From Ghiorsea sp. (lineage in GTDB: Bacteria; Pseudomonadota; Zetaproteobacteria; Mariprofundales; Mariprofundaceae): a DNA stretch of 19,023 nt. The first letter of the stretch is position 1. Each line of letters opens with the position of its first letter. Made by a program: the position numbers and the translations under genes. Positions 1-7,125 of this stretch are shown piece by piece. The notes beneath the pieces were generated by a model. The model saw nothing but the letters and a program-made list of their open reading frames with translations, did no database searches and was not told where the DNA came from. Location of the stretch: contig JALUWH010000050.1 in NCBI GenBank assembly GCA_027019685.1, positions 1 through 19,023 of the forward strand, given 5' to 3'.

Positions 1-77
1 TAGCTGGTGTGGATGAAGAGCGTTTGAATACGCTAATTATTGCTGCGCGTGAAGCATGCGGATGGTTTAAAGAGTAA
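1..77 (+). CDS. nusA: Transcription termination/antitermination protein NusA, C-terminal end (partial)
   Basis: Only the last 24 codons are present, read from base 3 to the TAA at 75-77. They encode a segment containing DEERLNTLIIAAREA and ending in a tryptophan-phenylalanine tail. This is typical of the last helix-hairpin-helix repeat of NusA, in the form carrying C-terminal acidic repeats. NusA binds RNA polymerase and modulates pausing, termination and antitermination. The identification rests on this short tail and on position: nusA directly before ylxR and infB is one of the most conserved bacterial gene orders. The 5' part lies outside the window. Confidence 0.85.
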   Translation, partial: AGVDEERLNTLIIAAREACGWFKE

Positions 78-85
78 TTACTCGC

Positions 86-718
86 GTGAAAGAGCGTAAA
101 CGAACACAGCGGACTTGTTTTTGTTGCCGAAAGGTGTTGGACAAGCAGATGTTGTTACGTTTGGTTGTAGATGATGAAGGGCAAATATGGCCTGACTTTT
201 CGGCAAAGCTTCCTGGGCGAGGTGTATACCTTTGTTTGGAAGAAGTTTGTTTGCGTAAGATGTCAGACAAACGCTTGCAAGTGTTGCGGCGTGACTTTTC
301 GCCGCAGTTGCCGCAATGGCAGGTTTTACAGCAGCGATTGTCTGATATGCTTGGGCTAAGATTTAATCAGATGTTGTCGGGTATGAAGCGACAAGCTGTG
401 ATTGGACGTGATGCAGTGATGCATCAAATGTGGGATAAAAAATCATTACTGGTTTTATTTGCTAGCGATGCAGGTGATGCATTGCTTAGGCAGGTGAAAG
501 ATGCAGTGGCAAAGCGTGAAGACGGTAAGTCTTTGCGGACAAAAGTGTTGGTGTTGGAGCTGGACGCTAAATCATTGGGTTTAGTGTTGGGTAGAGAGAA
601 AGTATCAGTTGTGGCTTTTTTGCAGGCTAGTCCTCAAGAAAAGCTGTGGCAATTATGTGTTTGGCAGCAGCACCTTGTGCAAGCAGGTGTGGAAGCAGAC
701 AAAAGGAAAGCAAGGTAA
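86..718 (+). CDS. ylxR: YlxR-YlxQ fusion: RNA-binding DUF448 domain plus L7Ae-like domain
   Basis: This 210-residue protein starts at GTG, 8 bases after the nusA stop. Residues 5-80 are a YlxR (DUF448) domain with the signatures RTCFCCRK near the N-terminus and GRGVYLC near residue 45. Residues from about 92 to 195 resemble the L7Ae/L30e-type RNA-binding fold of YlxQ: a start like GLRFNQMLSGMKRQAVIG, then a strand LLVLFASDAGD, and a later LGLVLGREKVSVVAFL. In Bacillus these are two separate small genes, ylxR and ylxQ, between nusA and infB; here they form one polypeptide. YlxR and YlxQ are RNA-binding proteins of poorly defined role, linked to RNase P or ribosome assembly. No later start would keep the first cysteine pair, so the GTG is favoured although its Shine-Dalgarno is weak. 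The first domain is clear; the L7Ae-like assignment is by pattern recognition. Confidence 0.85.
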   Translation: MKERKRTQRTCFCCRKVLDKQMLLRLVVDDEGQIWPDFSAKLPGRGVYLCLEEVCLRKMSDKRLQVLRRDFSPQLPQWQVLQQRLSDMLGLRFNQMLSGMKRQAVIGRDAVMHQMWDKKSLLVLFASDAGDALLRQVKDAVAKREDGKSLRTKVLVLELDAKSLGLVLGREKVSVVAFLQASPQEKLWQLCVWQQHLVQAGVEADKRKAR

Positions 719-721
719 CAG

Positions 722-3712
722 ATGGCGAATAAACGTGTTCTTGATTTGGCGAAAGATTTAGGTGTGACTGCAGATGATGTGCAGCGTGCAGCAGTAAGCT
801 GTGGCGTGGCTGCTGATAGCCCAACAGCAAGTTTGGATAGTAGTGATGTGGTAAAAGTGAAAGCTGCATTGAAATCCAATGAGAAAAAAAGTGCGGGTGG
901 TAGTAAAACACTGACGCTGGGTAAACCCTTGTCGCTTGGTGGAAAAGGTTCATCGGAGTCGGGTAACCATTCTGTTGAAGTTTCTGTGCGCCGAAGACGC
1001 TCTAGAGTCGTTGGGGCAGCAGCTGTTACGAATAAGCCCACGATAAAGCCAGCAGATCAAGCGCGTAAAGCTGTAGAAACAAGTGCAGAGCGAAAAAAGG
1101 TTACTGCGCCAGTAGTGTCTAAACCTGTAAGTAAGGTTGCAAGTCCTGCAGAAACCGTTGTAAAAAAAGTTGAAGTCAAAAAAGATAGTGCACCCAAAAG
1201 GGTTGTGGTAAAAAAAGCTGCGCCGAAAAAAGAAGCTGTAGCAGAAAAGACAACCAAGAGTTTGCCTAAACCAAGTGTATCACCAGCCAAGTTAGCTGCG
1301 GAAAAAATTGCAGCACAGAAAGTGAAAAAGTCTGAAGCGCAAGCCGAACAACGTCAAAGAAGGCGTGCGGCACATGTGCAGCGCACCGAAAGTCGCCCCA
1401 GACCCAATCGTACAGGGACTGCGTCAACGCAGCATCAAAAAGATAAGTTGCCTGCACGGGCTCCAGTACAAAAACGTGAACAACCCCGTACACAGCGACC
1501 CAAAACTGGTGGTCCACGCACAACCATTCGTACGGGTTTAACACCAGCACAAATTGCTGCATCCAAAGCACCACGTTCATCAATTAAACAAATTGAAGAA
1601 AAGATTACAAAAGAACGTCGCCAACAGCGTCAGAATCGACCGCAAGGTCAAAGACCAGGCTCGCGCCCAGGTGGTTCTTCACCGTCGAATGCAACACAGC
1701 GTCGTTCACCATCTGTGGCAGTGGCTCCAGTTGAACAGCCTACATCACCAACAGGACAAAAACGTCGTCCTGCACAAGGTGGTCAGCGTCATCAAAAACG
1801 CCGTTTAACGCCTGCAGAAAAGGCAGCGCGTCGTGATTATTCTTCTAAACGTCATCAGTCCTTAACACCTGAGCAGGAAGAGCGTATGGCACGTTTAGCC
1901 AAAGGTGGTCGTCGCTTGAAAAACAGCATGATTACTAAGGATGATGAGGCATTTGTGATTCGCGAAGTTGAGATTTTAGATGGGATGATTGTTTCAGATT
2001 TAGCAGCTAAAATGGCTGTAAAATCTGCAGATTTGATTAAAAAGCTGTTTGAAATGGGGCAAATGATTTCAGTCAATGAGGCCATTGATGCTGATACAGC
2101 AATGCTGATTGTTGAAGAGTTTGGACACAAACCAAAACTTATTAATGAAGCAGCTGTTGAAGATGTATTGATTGCAGAGGTAGAGGAAGATGAGGAGGCA
2201 TTGTCTCCACGTCCGCCAGTTGTTGTGGTGATGGGCCATGTGGATCATGGTAAAACATCGATTCTTGATTCTTTGCGCAAAGCGGCTGTTGCAGAAGGCG
2301 AAGCTGGTGGTATTACGCAACATATTGGTGCGTATATGGTCAAACTTGAGAGTGGTGAACGCGTTGTGTTTGTCGATACACCAGGTCATGAAGCATTTAC
2401 AGGTTTAAGAGCTCGTGGCGCAAACTTAACAGACGTTGCAGTTTTAGTGGTTGCGGCAGATGATGGTGTAATGCCACAAACTGTTGAAGCTTTGAATCAT
2501 GCACGTTCTGCTGGTGTACCCATTATTGTAGCAGTGAATAAGATGGATAAAGAGGGCGCTGACCCTGAAATGGTTAAACGCCAATTAGCAGAACATAATG
2601 TTGTGCCTGAAGATTGGGGTGGAGACACTATTTTTGTAAATGTCTCGGCACACACAGGTGAAGGTCTTGAAGACTTGCTTGAGATGCTAGCATTACAAAC
2701 AGAAATTCTTGAGTTGCGTGCTAACCCTGATCGCTCAGGTCGTGGTGTGGTTATTGAATCGCGCCTTGATAAAGGTCGCGGCCCTGTAGCAACTGTATTG
2801 GTACAAAATGGTACTTTCCACAAAGGTGATACCGTTGTGGTTGGTTCAGTGATGGGACGCATTCGTGCAATTATTGATGAAAATGCTGTGCAACATAAAA
2901 CAGCAGGGCCTTCGATTCCATTTGAATTGATTGGTTTAAAAGAAGTTCCTGAAGCTGGCCTTGAAATTGTAGCGGTTGAGAATGAACGCCAAGCCAAAGA
3001 TATTGTTAGTTACCGCAAAGAAAAAGAACGTCAGCATGGTGTAACCAGTGATAAACGCGCAACACTTGATGAGTTGTTCGCTGATATGGCTAGTGGTATT
3101 GCTGAAGTACCAGTATTGATTAAAGGTGATGTGACGGGTTCGGTAGAAGCCATGGCTGAATCATTGGTCAAAGCAGGTACGGATGAAGTGAAAGTGAAAG
3201 TGATTCATAAAGCCATTGGTGGCATCACTGAATCTGATATTATGTTGGCTTCTGCATCCAATGCGATTGTGATTGGTTTTAATGTTCGACCTGAAACCAA
3301 GGCTAAGAAATTAGCCGTTGATGAAGGTGTTGATGTTCGATTCTATAAAGTTATTTATGACGCTATTGATGAAGTGAAACTGGCAATGGCGGGTAAACTT
3401 TCACCTGATGAAGTTGAGAAAGTAACAGGTTCAGCAGAAGTTCGTGAAGTGTTTATGGCACCGAAAATTGGTGCAATTGCAGGTTCTTATGTGACGGATG
3501 GTTTTGTGACCCGTGGTTCTAAAGTACGTGTATTGCGCGAAGGTGTATTGATTTATGATGGTACACTTGCTTCATTACGTCGCTTTAAAGATGATGTGAA
3601 AGAAGTGAAAACTGGTTATGAATGTGGTATTGGCGTTGAAAACTTTAATGATATTAAAGAAGGGGATACCTTCGAGTTTTATGTTATTGAAGAAGTGGCA
3701 GCAACATTATAA
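722..3712 (+). CDS. infB: Translation initiation factor IF-2
   Basis: IF-2 is the GTPase that brings initiator fMet-tRNA to the 30S subunit and promotes subunit joining. The 996-residue protein opens with an IF2_N domain (about residues 1-52). A long Lys/Arg/Gln/Pro/Ala-rich low-complexity linker follows (about 55-385), then a second IF2_N-type segment (about 400-475) and the G domain. The GTPase motifs are complete: G1 GHVDHGKT at 505-512, G3 DTPGHE at 552-557, G4 NKMD at 606-609 and G5 near SAHTGEG. Domains II-IV and the C-terminal fMet-tRNA-binding part follow to a normal end. ATG at 722 is preceded by a purine-rich ribosome binding site (aaaggaaagcaagg) and lies just after the ylxR stop. 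The length is long but within the range for proteobacteria with an extended N-terminus. Confidence 0.98.
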   Translation: MANKRVLDLAKDLGVTADDVQRAAVSCGVAADSPTASLDSSDVVKVKAALKSNEKKSAGGSKTLTLGKPLSLGGKGSSESGNHSVEVSVRRRRSRVVGAAAVTNKPTIKPADQARKAVETSAERKKVTAPVVSKPVSKVASPAETVVKKVEVKKDSAPKRVVVKKAAPKKEAVAEKTTKSLPKPSVSPAKLAAEKIAAQKVKKSEAQAEQRQRRRAAHVQRTESRPRPNRTGTASTQHQKDKLPARAPVQKREQPRTQRPKTGGPRTTIRTGLTPAQIAASKAPRSSIKQIEEKITKERRQQRQNRPQGQRPGSRPGGSSPSNATQRRSPSVAVAPVEQPTSPTGQKRRPAQGGQRHQKRRLTPAEKAARRDYSSKRHQSLTPEQEERMARLAKGGRRLKNSMITKDDEAFVIREVEILDGMIVSDLAAKMAVKSADLIKKLFEMGQMISVNEAIDADTAMLIVEEFGHKPKLINEAAVEDVLIAEVEEDEEALSPRPPVVVVMGHVDHGKTSILDSLRKAAVAEGEAGGITQHIGAYMVKLESGERVVFVDTPGHEAFTGLRARGANLTDVAVLVVAADDGVMPQTVEALNHARSAGVPIIVAVNKMDKEGADPEMVKRQLAEHNVVPEDWGGDTIFVNVSAHTGEGLEDLLEMLALQTEILELRANPDRSGRGVVIESRLDKGRGPVATVLVQNGTFHKGDTVVVGSVMGRIRAIIDENAVQHKTAGPSIPFELIGLKEVPEAGLEIVAVENERQAKDIVSYRKEKERQHGVTSDKRATLDELFADMASGIAEVPVLIKGDVTGSVEAMAESLVKAGTDEVKVKVIHKAIGGITESDIMLASASNAIVIGFNVRPETKAKKLAVDEGVDVRFYKVIYDAIDEVKLAMAGKLSPDEVEKVTGSAEVREVFMAPKIGAIAGSYVTDGFVTRGSKVRVLREGVLIYDGTLASLRRFKDDVKEVKTGYECGIGVENFNDIKEGDTFEFYVIEEVAATL

Positions 3713-3715
3713 TTG

Positions 3716-4066
3716 ATGCGTAAATCAAAATCACCTGCGTTAAGTCGCTTTGAATCGGATATGCGCCGGTTGTTAACAATCTTGTTGCAGCGTGATGTTG
3801 AGGATCCAATGTTGTTAGGTATTAGTTTGACACGGTTTGAGCTTAGCGATGCCAATGGTCAAGCCATTGCCTATGTGCATAGCATGTTGCCTATGGAGCA
3901 AAAAGAAGCTGTACGGCGCTTAAATGCTTTGCGCCCACACTTTATGCATCTTTTGCGCAAAGCCATGCCTAAAAAACGTATGCCTGACCTTGTCTTTCGA
4001 TGGGATGATGCTTTGGATAAAACGCATCAAGTTCTTGATACGATGAAGGGTTTTAAATCTTCATGA
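3716..4066 (+). CDS. rbfA: 30S ribosome-binding factor RbfA
   Basis: RbfA is a small KH-fold factor that binds the 30S subunit and helps 16S rRNA 5'-end maturation and cold adaptation. The 116-residue product shows the family pattern: an N-terminal helix (FESDMRRLLTILLQRDVEDP), then strands around LGISLTRFELSD and AIAYVHSM, then a helix and a basic stretch (LRKAMPKKRMPDLVFRWDD). ATG at 3716 is preferred. A TTG at 3713, directly abutting the infB stop (3710-3712), would add one residue. The 3' end overlaps nrnA by ATGA at 4063-4066, which suggests translational coupling. Sequence similarity is moderate by eye, but position between infB and nrnA/truB makes the call firm. Confidence 0.92.
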   Translation: MRKSKSPALSRFESDMRRLLTILLQRDVEDPMLLGISLTRFELSDANGQAIAYVHSMLPMEQKEAVRRLNALRPHFMHLLRKAMPKKRMPDLVFRWDDALDKTHQVLDTMKGFKSS

Positions 4067-5043
4067 TTTTGTGCCCAGAGCAGGATTGGAAAGCGGTTGT
4101 TGGGCAATTAACTGCTGCTAAACATATTATGTTAACGACACATAGAAGCCCTGATGCTGATGGTATTGGTTCACAAATTGCTTTGTTTCATGTTTTAAAA
4201 AACATGGGCAAAGAAGTGACCATGTATAACAGGGATGTTGTGCCCAGGATTTGTCGTTATTTGCCCCAGTCTGATGCCATACAAACTGGTGAAACACCCG
4301 ACATGACAGGGATAGATACTGTAGTAGCTTTGGATGCAGGTGCTTTTTCACGCTTGGGTTTTCCTGAATCCCTGTTTGAAAACTGTTGCTTAGTGAATAT
4401 TGACCACCATGCAAGTAATCCATCTTATGCAGATATTAATGTGGTGAATGCCGATTATTGTGCTACGGGTGCGATGATGTTTGATTTGATTCAACATCTT
4501 GGACAACTAATTTCTAAACCCAGTGCTGTTGCTATGTATGCTGCCATTTTAACAGATACCGCAAGCTTTCACTTGGATAGAGTAAACGCTGATGTACACA
4601 GGATGACAGCAGAATTGATTGAAGCAGGTGCAGAGCCTGCTGTTGCTGCAGATGCCATTTATGATAGTCAGCCTTTGGCAAGATTAAGCTTATTAACTTT
4701 GGCATTACAAAACTTATCCATAGAACATGATGGGCGGTCAGCGTGGATGCATGTCACGCAATTTATGCTAGATGATACAGGTGCAAAAAACGAGGACACT
4801 GAAGGTTTTATTGATGTAAGCCGCAGCGTGCAAGGTGTAGAAGTTGTGGTGTTTATTCGCCCTGAAAGTGATACACGTTGGAAAGTAAGCTTCCGTGGCA
4901 AAGAAGGGCGTGATGTAGGTGTAGTTGCAGCCAAATTGGGTGGTGGTGGACATCGCTATGCGTCAGGCTGTGCAGTCTCAGGAAGCCTTGAAGAAGTGTA
5001 TGCAAAAGTAAGAACTGTTGTTGATGATGTTTACGCCAAATGA
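4063..5043 (+). CDS. nrnA: DHH/DHHA1 phosphoesterase NrnA (oligoribonuclease / pAp phosphatase)
   Basis: This 326-residue protein has the full set of metal-binding motifs of the DHH superfamily. They are HRSPDADGIGS (His27, Asp31, Asp33), a second aspartate at Asp91 (VALDAG), the namesake DHH at 114-116 and an Asp at 165 (ILTDTASF). A C-terminal DHHA1 domain has the substrate-binding GGGGHRYASG at 293-302. NrnA-type enzymes degrade 2-5-nt RNAs and dephosphorylate 3'-phosphoadenosine 5'-phosphate, in the cytoplasm. The gene sits between rbfA and truB and overlaps both by ATGA, a common order in bacteria. The length matches NrnA (about 310-330 residues) rather than the larger RecJ. Whether it acts mainly on nanoRNA or on pAp cannot be read from the sequence. 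Confidence 0.93.
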   Translation: MILCPEQDWKAVVGQLTAAKHIMLTTHRSPDADGIGSQIALFHVLKNMGKEVTMYNRDVVPRICRYLPQSDAIQTGETPDMTGIDTVVALDAGAFSRLGFPESLFENCCLVNIDHHASNPSYADINVVNADYCATGAMMFDLIQHLGQLISKPSAVAMYAAILTDTASFHLDRVNADVHRMTAELIEAGAEPAVAADAIYDSQPLARLSLLTLALQNLSIEHDGRSAWMHVTQFMLDDTGAKNEDTEGFIDVSRSVQGVEVVVFIRPESDTRWKVSFRGKEGRDVGVVAAKLGGGGHRYASGCAVSGSLEEVYAKVRTVVDDVYAK

Positions 5044-5981
5044 GCCAAGCTGAGCACCCATGTGGTGTTATTTTCTTAGATAAACCCAAAGGCTGGACTT
5101 CGCGTAAGGCAGTCAATCATATTATCCATAGCTTTGCCAAACCCGAACAAAAAAATCGAAAACAACGCCCTAAAGCAGGGCATGCGGGCACCTTAGATCC
5201 TTTGGCAACAGGTATGCTGCCAATTTTGATAGGTGAGGCGACACGTTTTGCTTCAATGGGGCTTAATGCAGAAAAAAGCTATACTGTTACGCTTGATTTA
5301 TCTTTTCAAACCAACACCTTAGATTTGGAAGGAGAAGTGTTAGAGCGTCATCCTGAAATCAGTATCCAGCAGCAAGATGTTGAAGAAGTTTTGGGTAGAT
5401 TCCGTGGTGTGATTCAACAAATACCACCTGCTTTTTCAGCCATTAAGATTGATGGGCAAAGAGCACACGCTTTGGCAAGACAAGGTCAAGATGTTCTGAT
5501 GCAATCCCGTGAGGTAGAAATTAAAGCGCTGCACCTTGTTGCCTTAGAAGGTAGTTTGCTTACATTGGATGTGGATTGCAGCAAAGGCACATATATTCGT
5601 TCATTGGCAAGAGATATTGGTTTGGCATTGGGTTGTGGCGGTTGTGTAACCATGTTACGGCGCACCAGTAGTGGTGGTTGGCCAGAGCAGTGTATGGTGA
5701 CAGTTGAGGAACTGGAAGAAAAAAAAGAAACATGTATTGTCCCGTTGCAAGTTTGGTTGCGAGATTTGCCTGAGTTGGTGTTAAGCGATATAGAGGCAAA
5801 ACGTTTTGTGCAGGGTCAACGCTTGTCATTACAAGCTGATTTACTGAACACTGAGCGTGTGAAGGTATTATGTCATGTGATGCATGCTGATGTGATGTTA
5901 GGCACAGCGCTATATGATGTTGCCAAGCATATATTGCAGCCAGAGCGCGTGATGCCATCGGCGCAGGAGAAGTTAAAGTGA
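5040..5981 (+). CDS. truB: tRNA pseudouridine(55) synthase TruB
   Basis: TruB converts U55 in the T-loop of tRNAs to pseudouridine and also acts as a tRNA chaperone. The 313-residue product begins with the family start CGVIFLDKPKGWTS. It carries the catalytic motif GHAGTLDPLATGMLP with the nucleophile Asp53, then the Tyr-containing SYTVTLDL, the KGTYIRSLARDIG motif near residue 183, and a short C-terminal region of PUA type. Length equals that of E. coli TruB (314). The ATG overlaps the nrnA stop by ATGA. The stop overlaps the next gene's GTG start by GTGA. The usual downstream neighbour rpsO does not follow; a cyclophilin gene does. Confidence 0.96.
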   Translation: MSQAEHPCGVIFLDKPKGWTSRKAVNHIIHSFAKPEQKNRKQRPKAGHAGTLDPLATGMLPILIGEATRFASMGLNAEKSYTVTLDLSFQTNTLDLEGEVLERHPEISIQQQDVEEVLGRFRGVIQQIPPAFSAIKIDGQRAHALARQGQDVLMQSREVEIKALHLVALEGSLLTLDVDCSKGTYIRSLARDIGLALGCGGCVTMLRRTSSGGWPEQCMVTVEELEEKKETCIVPLQVWLRDLPELVLSDIEAKRFVQGQRLSLQADLLNTERVKVLCHVMHADVMLGTALYDVAKHILQPERVMPSAQEKLK

Positions 5982-6541
5982 AGTATATATTATTGGGCTT
6001 GGTGTTTGGGGTGATGTTGGTAGGTGGCTACCAAGCGGATATGCTACAGGCAAAAGATTTGAGTATGACAAATAATAAACTTAAAGTGGAGAAGAAAATG
6101 AGCGATAGCAATATCATAACCATTGAATTAGAAACAGGTGTGGTGACCATTGAGTTATACCCTGAAGTGGCACCTAAAACGGTAGAATCATTTAAGAAGC
6201 TGATTAGCCAAGGTTTTTATGATGGTTTGACCTTTCACCGGGTGATTCCTGGTTTTATGGCGCAAGGTGGCGATCCTGAAGGTACAGGCATGGGCGGGCC
6301 AGGTTTTAGCTTAAAAGCTGAGTTTAACGATAAGAAACATGTGCGTGGCACATTGGCTATGGCGCGTTCTTCTGACCCTGATTCAGCAGGCAGTCAATTT
6401 TATATTTGTTATGGTCCACAACCGCATTTAGATGGGCAATATACTATTTTTGGTCAAGTAACAGATGGAATGGAATTGATTGATGATGTAAGCAATGGTA
6501 CTGTGATGAAGAAATTAAGTATTGTTGAGTCTGGGGAATAA
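5978..6541 (+). CDS. Cyclophilin-type peptidyl-prolyl cis-trans isomerase with possible signal peptide
   Basis: Cyclophilins catalyse cis-trans isomerisation of X-Pro bonds. Residues 44-185 form a complete small bacterial cyclophilin: APKTVESFKKL, the active-site FHRVIPGFMAQGGDPEGTG, a MARSSDPDSAGSQFYI segment and the HLDGQYTIFGQV block. GTG at 5978 overlaps the truB stop. It gives 187 residues with a hydrophobic N-terminus (about residues 3-17) followed by QADMLQAKD, consistent with a cleavable signal peptide or a membrane anchor; there is no lipobox cysteine. An in-frame ATG at 6098 preceded by a strong GGAGAAG would give a 147-residue cytoplasmic PpiB-like form. Both starts are plausible. 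The family is certain; the location is not. Confidence 0.93.
   Translation: MKYILLGLVFGVMLVGGYQADMLQAKDLSMTNNKLKVEKKMSDSNIITIELETGVVTIELYPEVAPKTVESFKKLISQGFYDGLTFHRVIPGFMAQGGDPEGTGMGGPGFSLKAEFNDKKHVRGTLAMARSSDPDSAGSQFYICYGPQPHLDGQYTIFGQVTDGMELIDDVSNGTVMKKLSIVESGE
6088..6100 (+). promoter_or_regulatory. Strong internal ribosome binding site with in-frame ATG in the cyclophilin gene
   Basis: GGAG at 6088-6091 lies six bases before ATG 6098-6100, which is in frame with the upstream GTG at 5978. The downstream product begins MSDSNIITIELETG, the usual N-terminus of cytoplasmic cyclophilins. The site therefore either is the true start or allows a second, leaderless isoform. Confidence 0.55.
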
Positions 6542-6546
6542 TCACG

Positions 6547-7125
6547 ATGACTGAGCAAGAAATGTTACAAATGTATGAAGATGCAGGCGCATTATTGAAT
6601 GGGCACTTTGTGTTATCCAGTGGACGACATTCAGCCCGTTATTTGCAATCTGCATTGGTATTGATGCACCCAAGCAATGCCACTGCATTGGCAGCAGAGT
6701 TGGTGAAAACCATTGATGCAGATGATTATGATATGGTGGTTTCACCAGCTATTGGTGGCCTAGTCATTGGGCAAGAAGTGGCACGTCAATTGAACAAACC
6801 TTTTATTTTCACCGAACGTAAAGAAGGTGAAATGCAAATGCGCCGTGGTTTTTCTATTTCTGATGGTGCTAAGCTTTTGGTGGTAGAAGATGTGATTACA
6901 ACAGGTGGTTCGGTGCGTGAATGTATTGCTGTAGTGCGTGAGTTTGGTGGTAATCCGACAACAGTTTTAGCCGTTGTTGATAGAGCACCCCAACAGCAAG
7001 GGCGCTTTGATATACCACACCATACAGTTATCACTTTGGATGTGGAAACCTTTGATACGGATAGTTGCCCCATGTGTAAACAAGGCACTGCAGCTATAAA
7101 ACCAGGTAGCCGAGGTAATGGATGA
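6547..7125 (+). CDS. pyrE: Orotate phosphoribosyltransferase
   Basis: PyrE makes orotidine 5'-monophosphate from orotate and PRPP in de novo UMP synthesis. The 192-residue protein has the expected early FVLSSGRHSARYLQ segment, a conserved VVSPAIGGLVIG loop (about 64-75) and a catalytic lysine region FTERKEGEMQMRRGF. The PRPP-binding motif VVEDVITTGGS is at 112-122. The tail CPMCKQGTAAIKPGSR, with Cys174 and Cys177, is characteristic of the Bacillus/alphaproteobacterial-type PyrE rather than the E. coli type. ATG at 6547 follows a GGGGAA Shine-Dalgarno in the end of the preceding gene. The stop overlaps the RNase J start by ATGA. Confidence 0.96.
   Translation: MTEQEMLQMYEDAGALLNGHFVLSSGRHSARYLQSALVLMHPSNATALAAELVKTIDADDYDMVVSPAIGGLVIGQEVARQLNKPFIFTERKEGEMQMRRGFSISDGAKLLVVEDVITTGGSVRECIAVVREFGGNPTTVLAVVDRAPQQQGRFDIPHHTVITLDVETFDTDSCPMCKQGTAAIKPGSRGNG

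Noticed and set aside
634..1041. Long antisense open frames over ylxR/infB and in many other housekeeping genes
   Set aside because: They lie opposite genes with clear family motifs, have no recognisable domains and arise from the codon bias of the sense gene.
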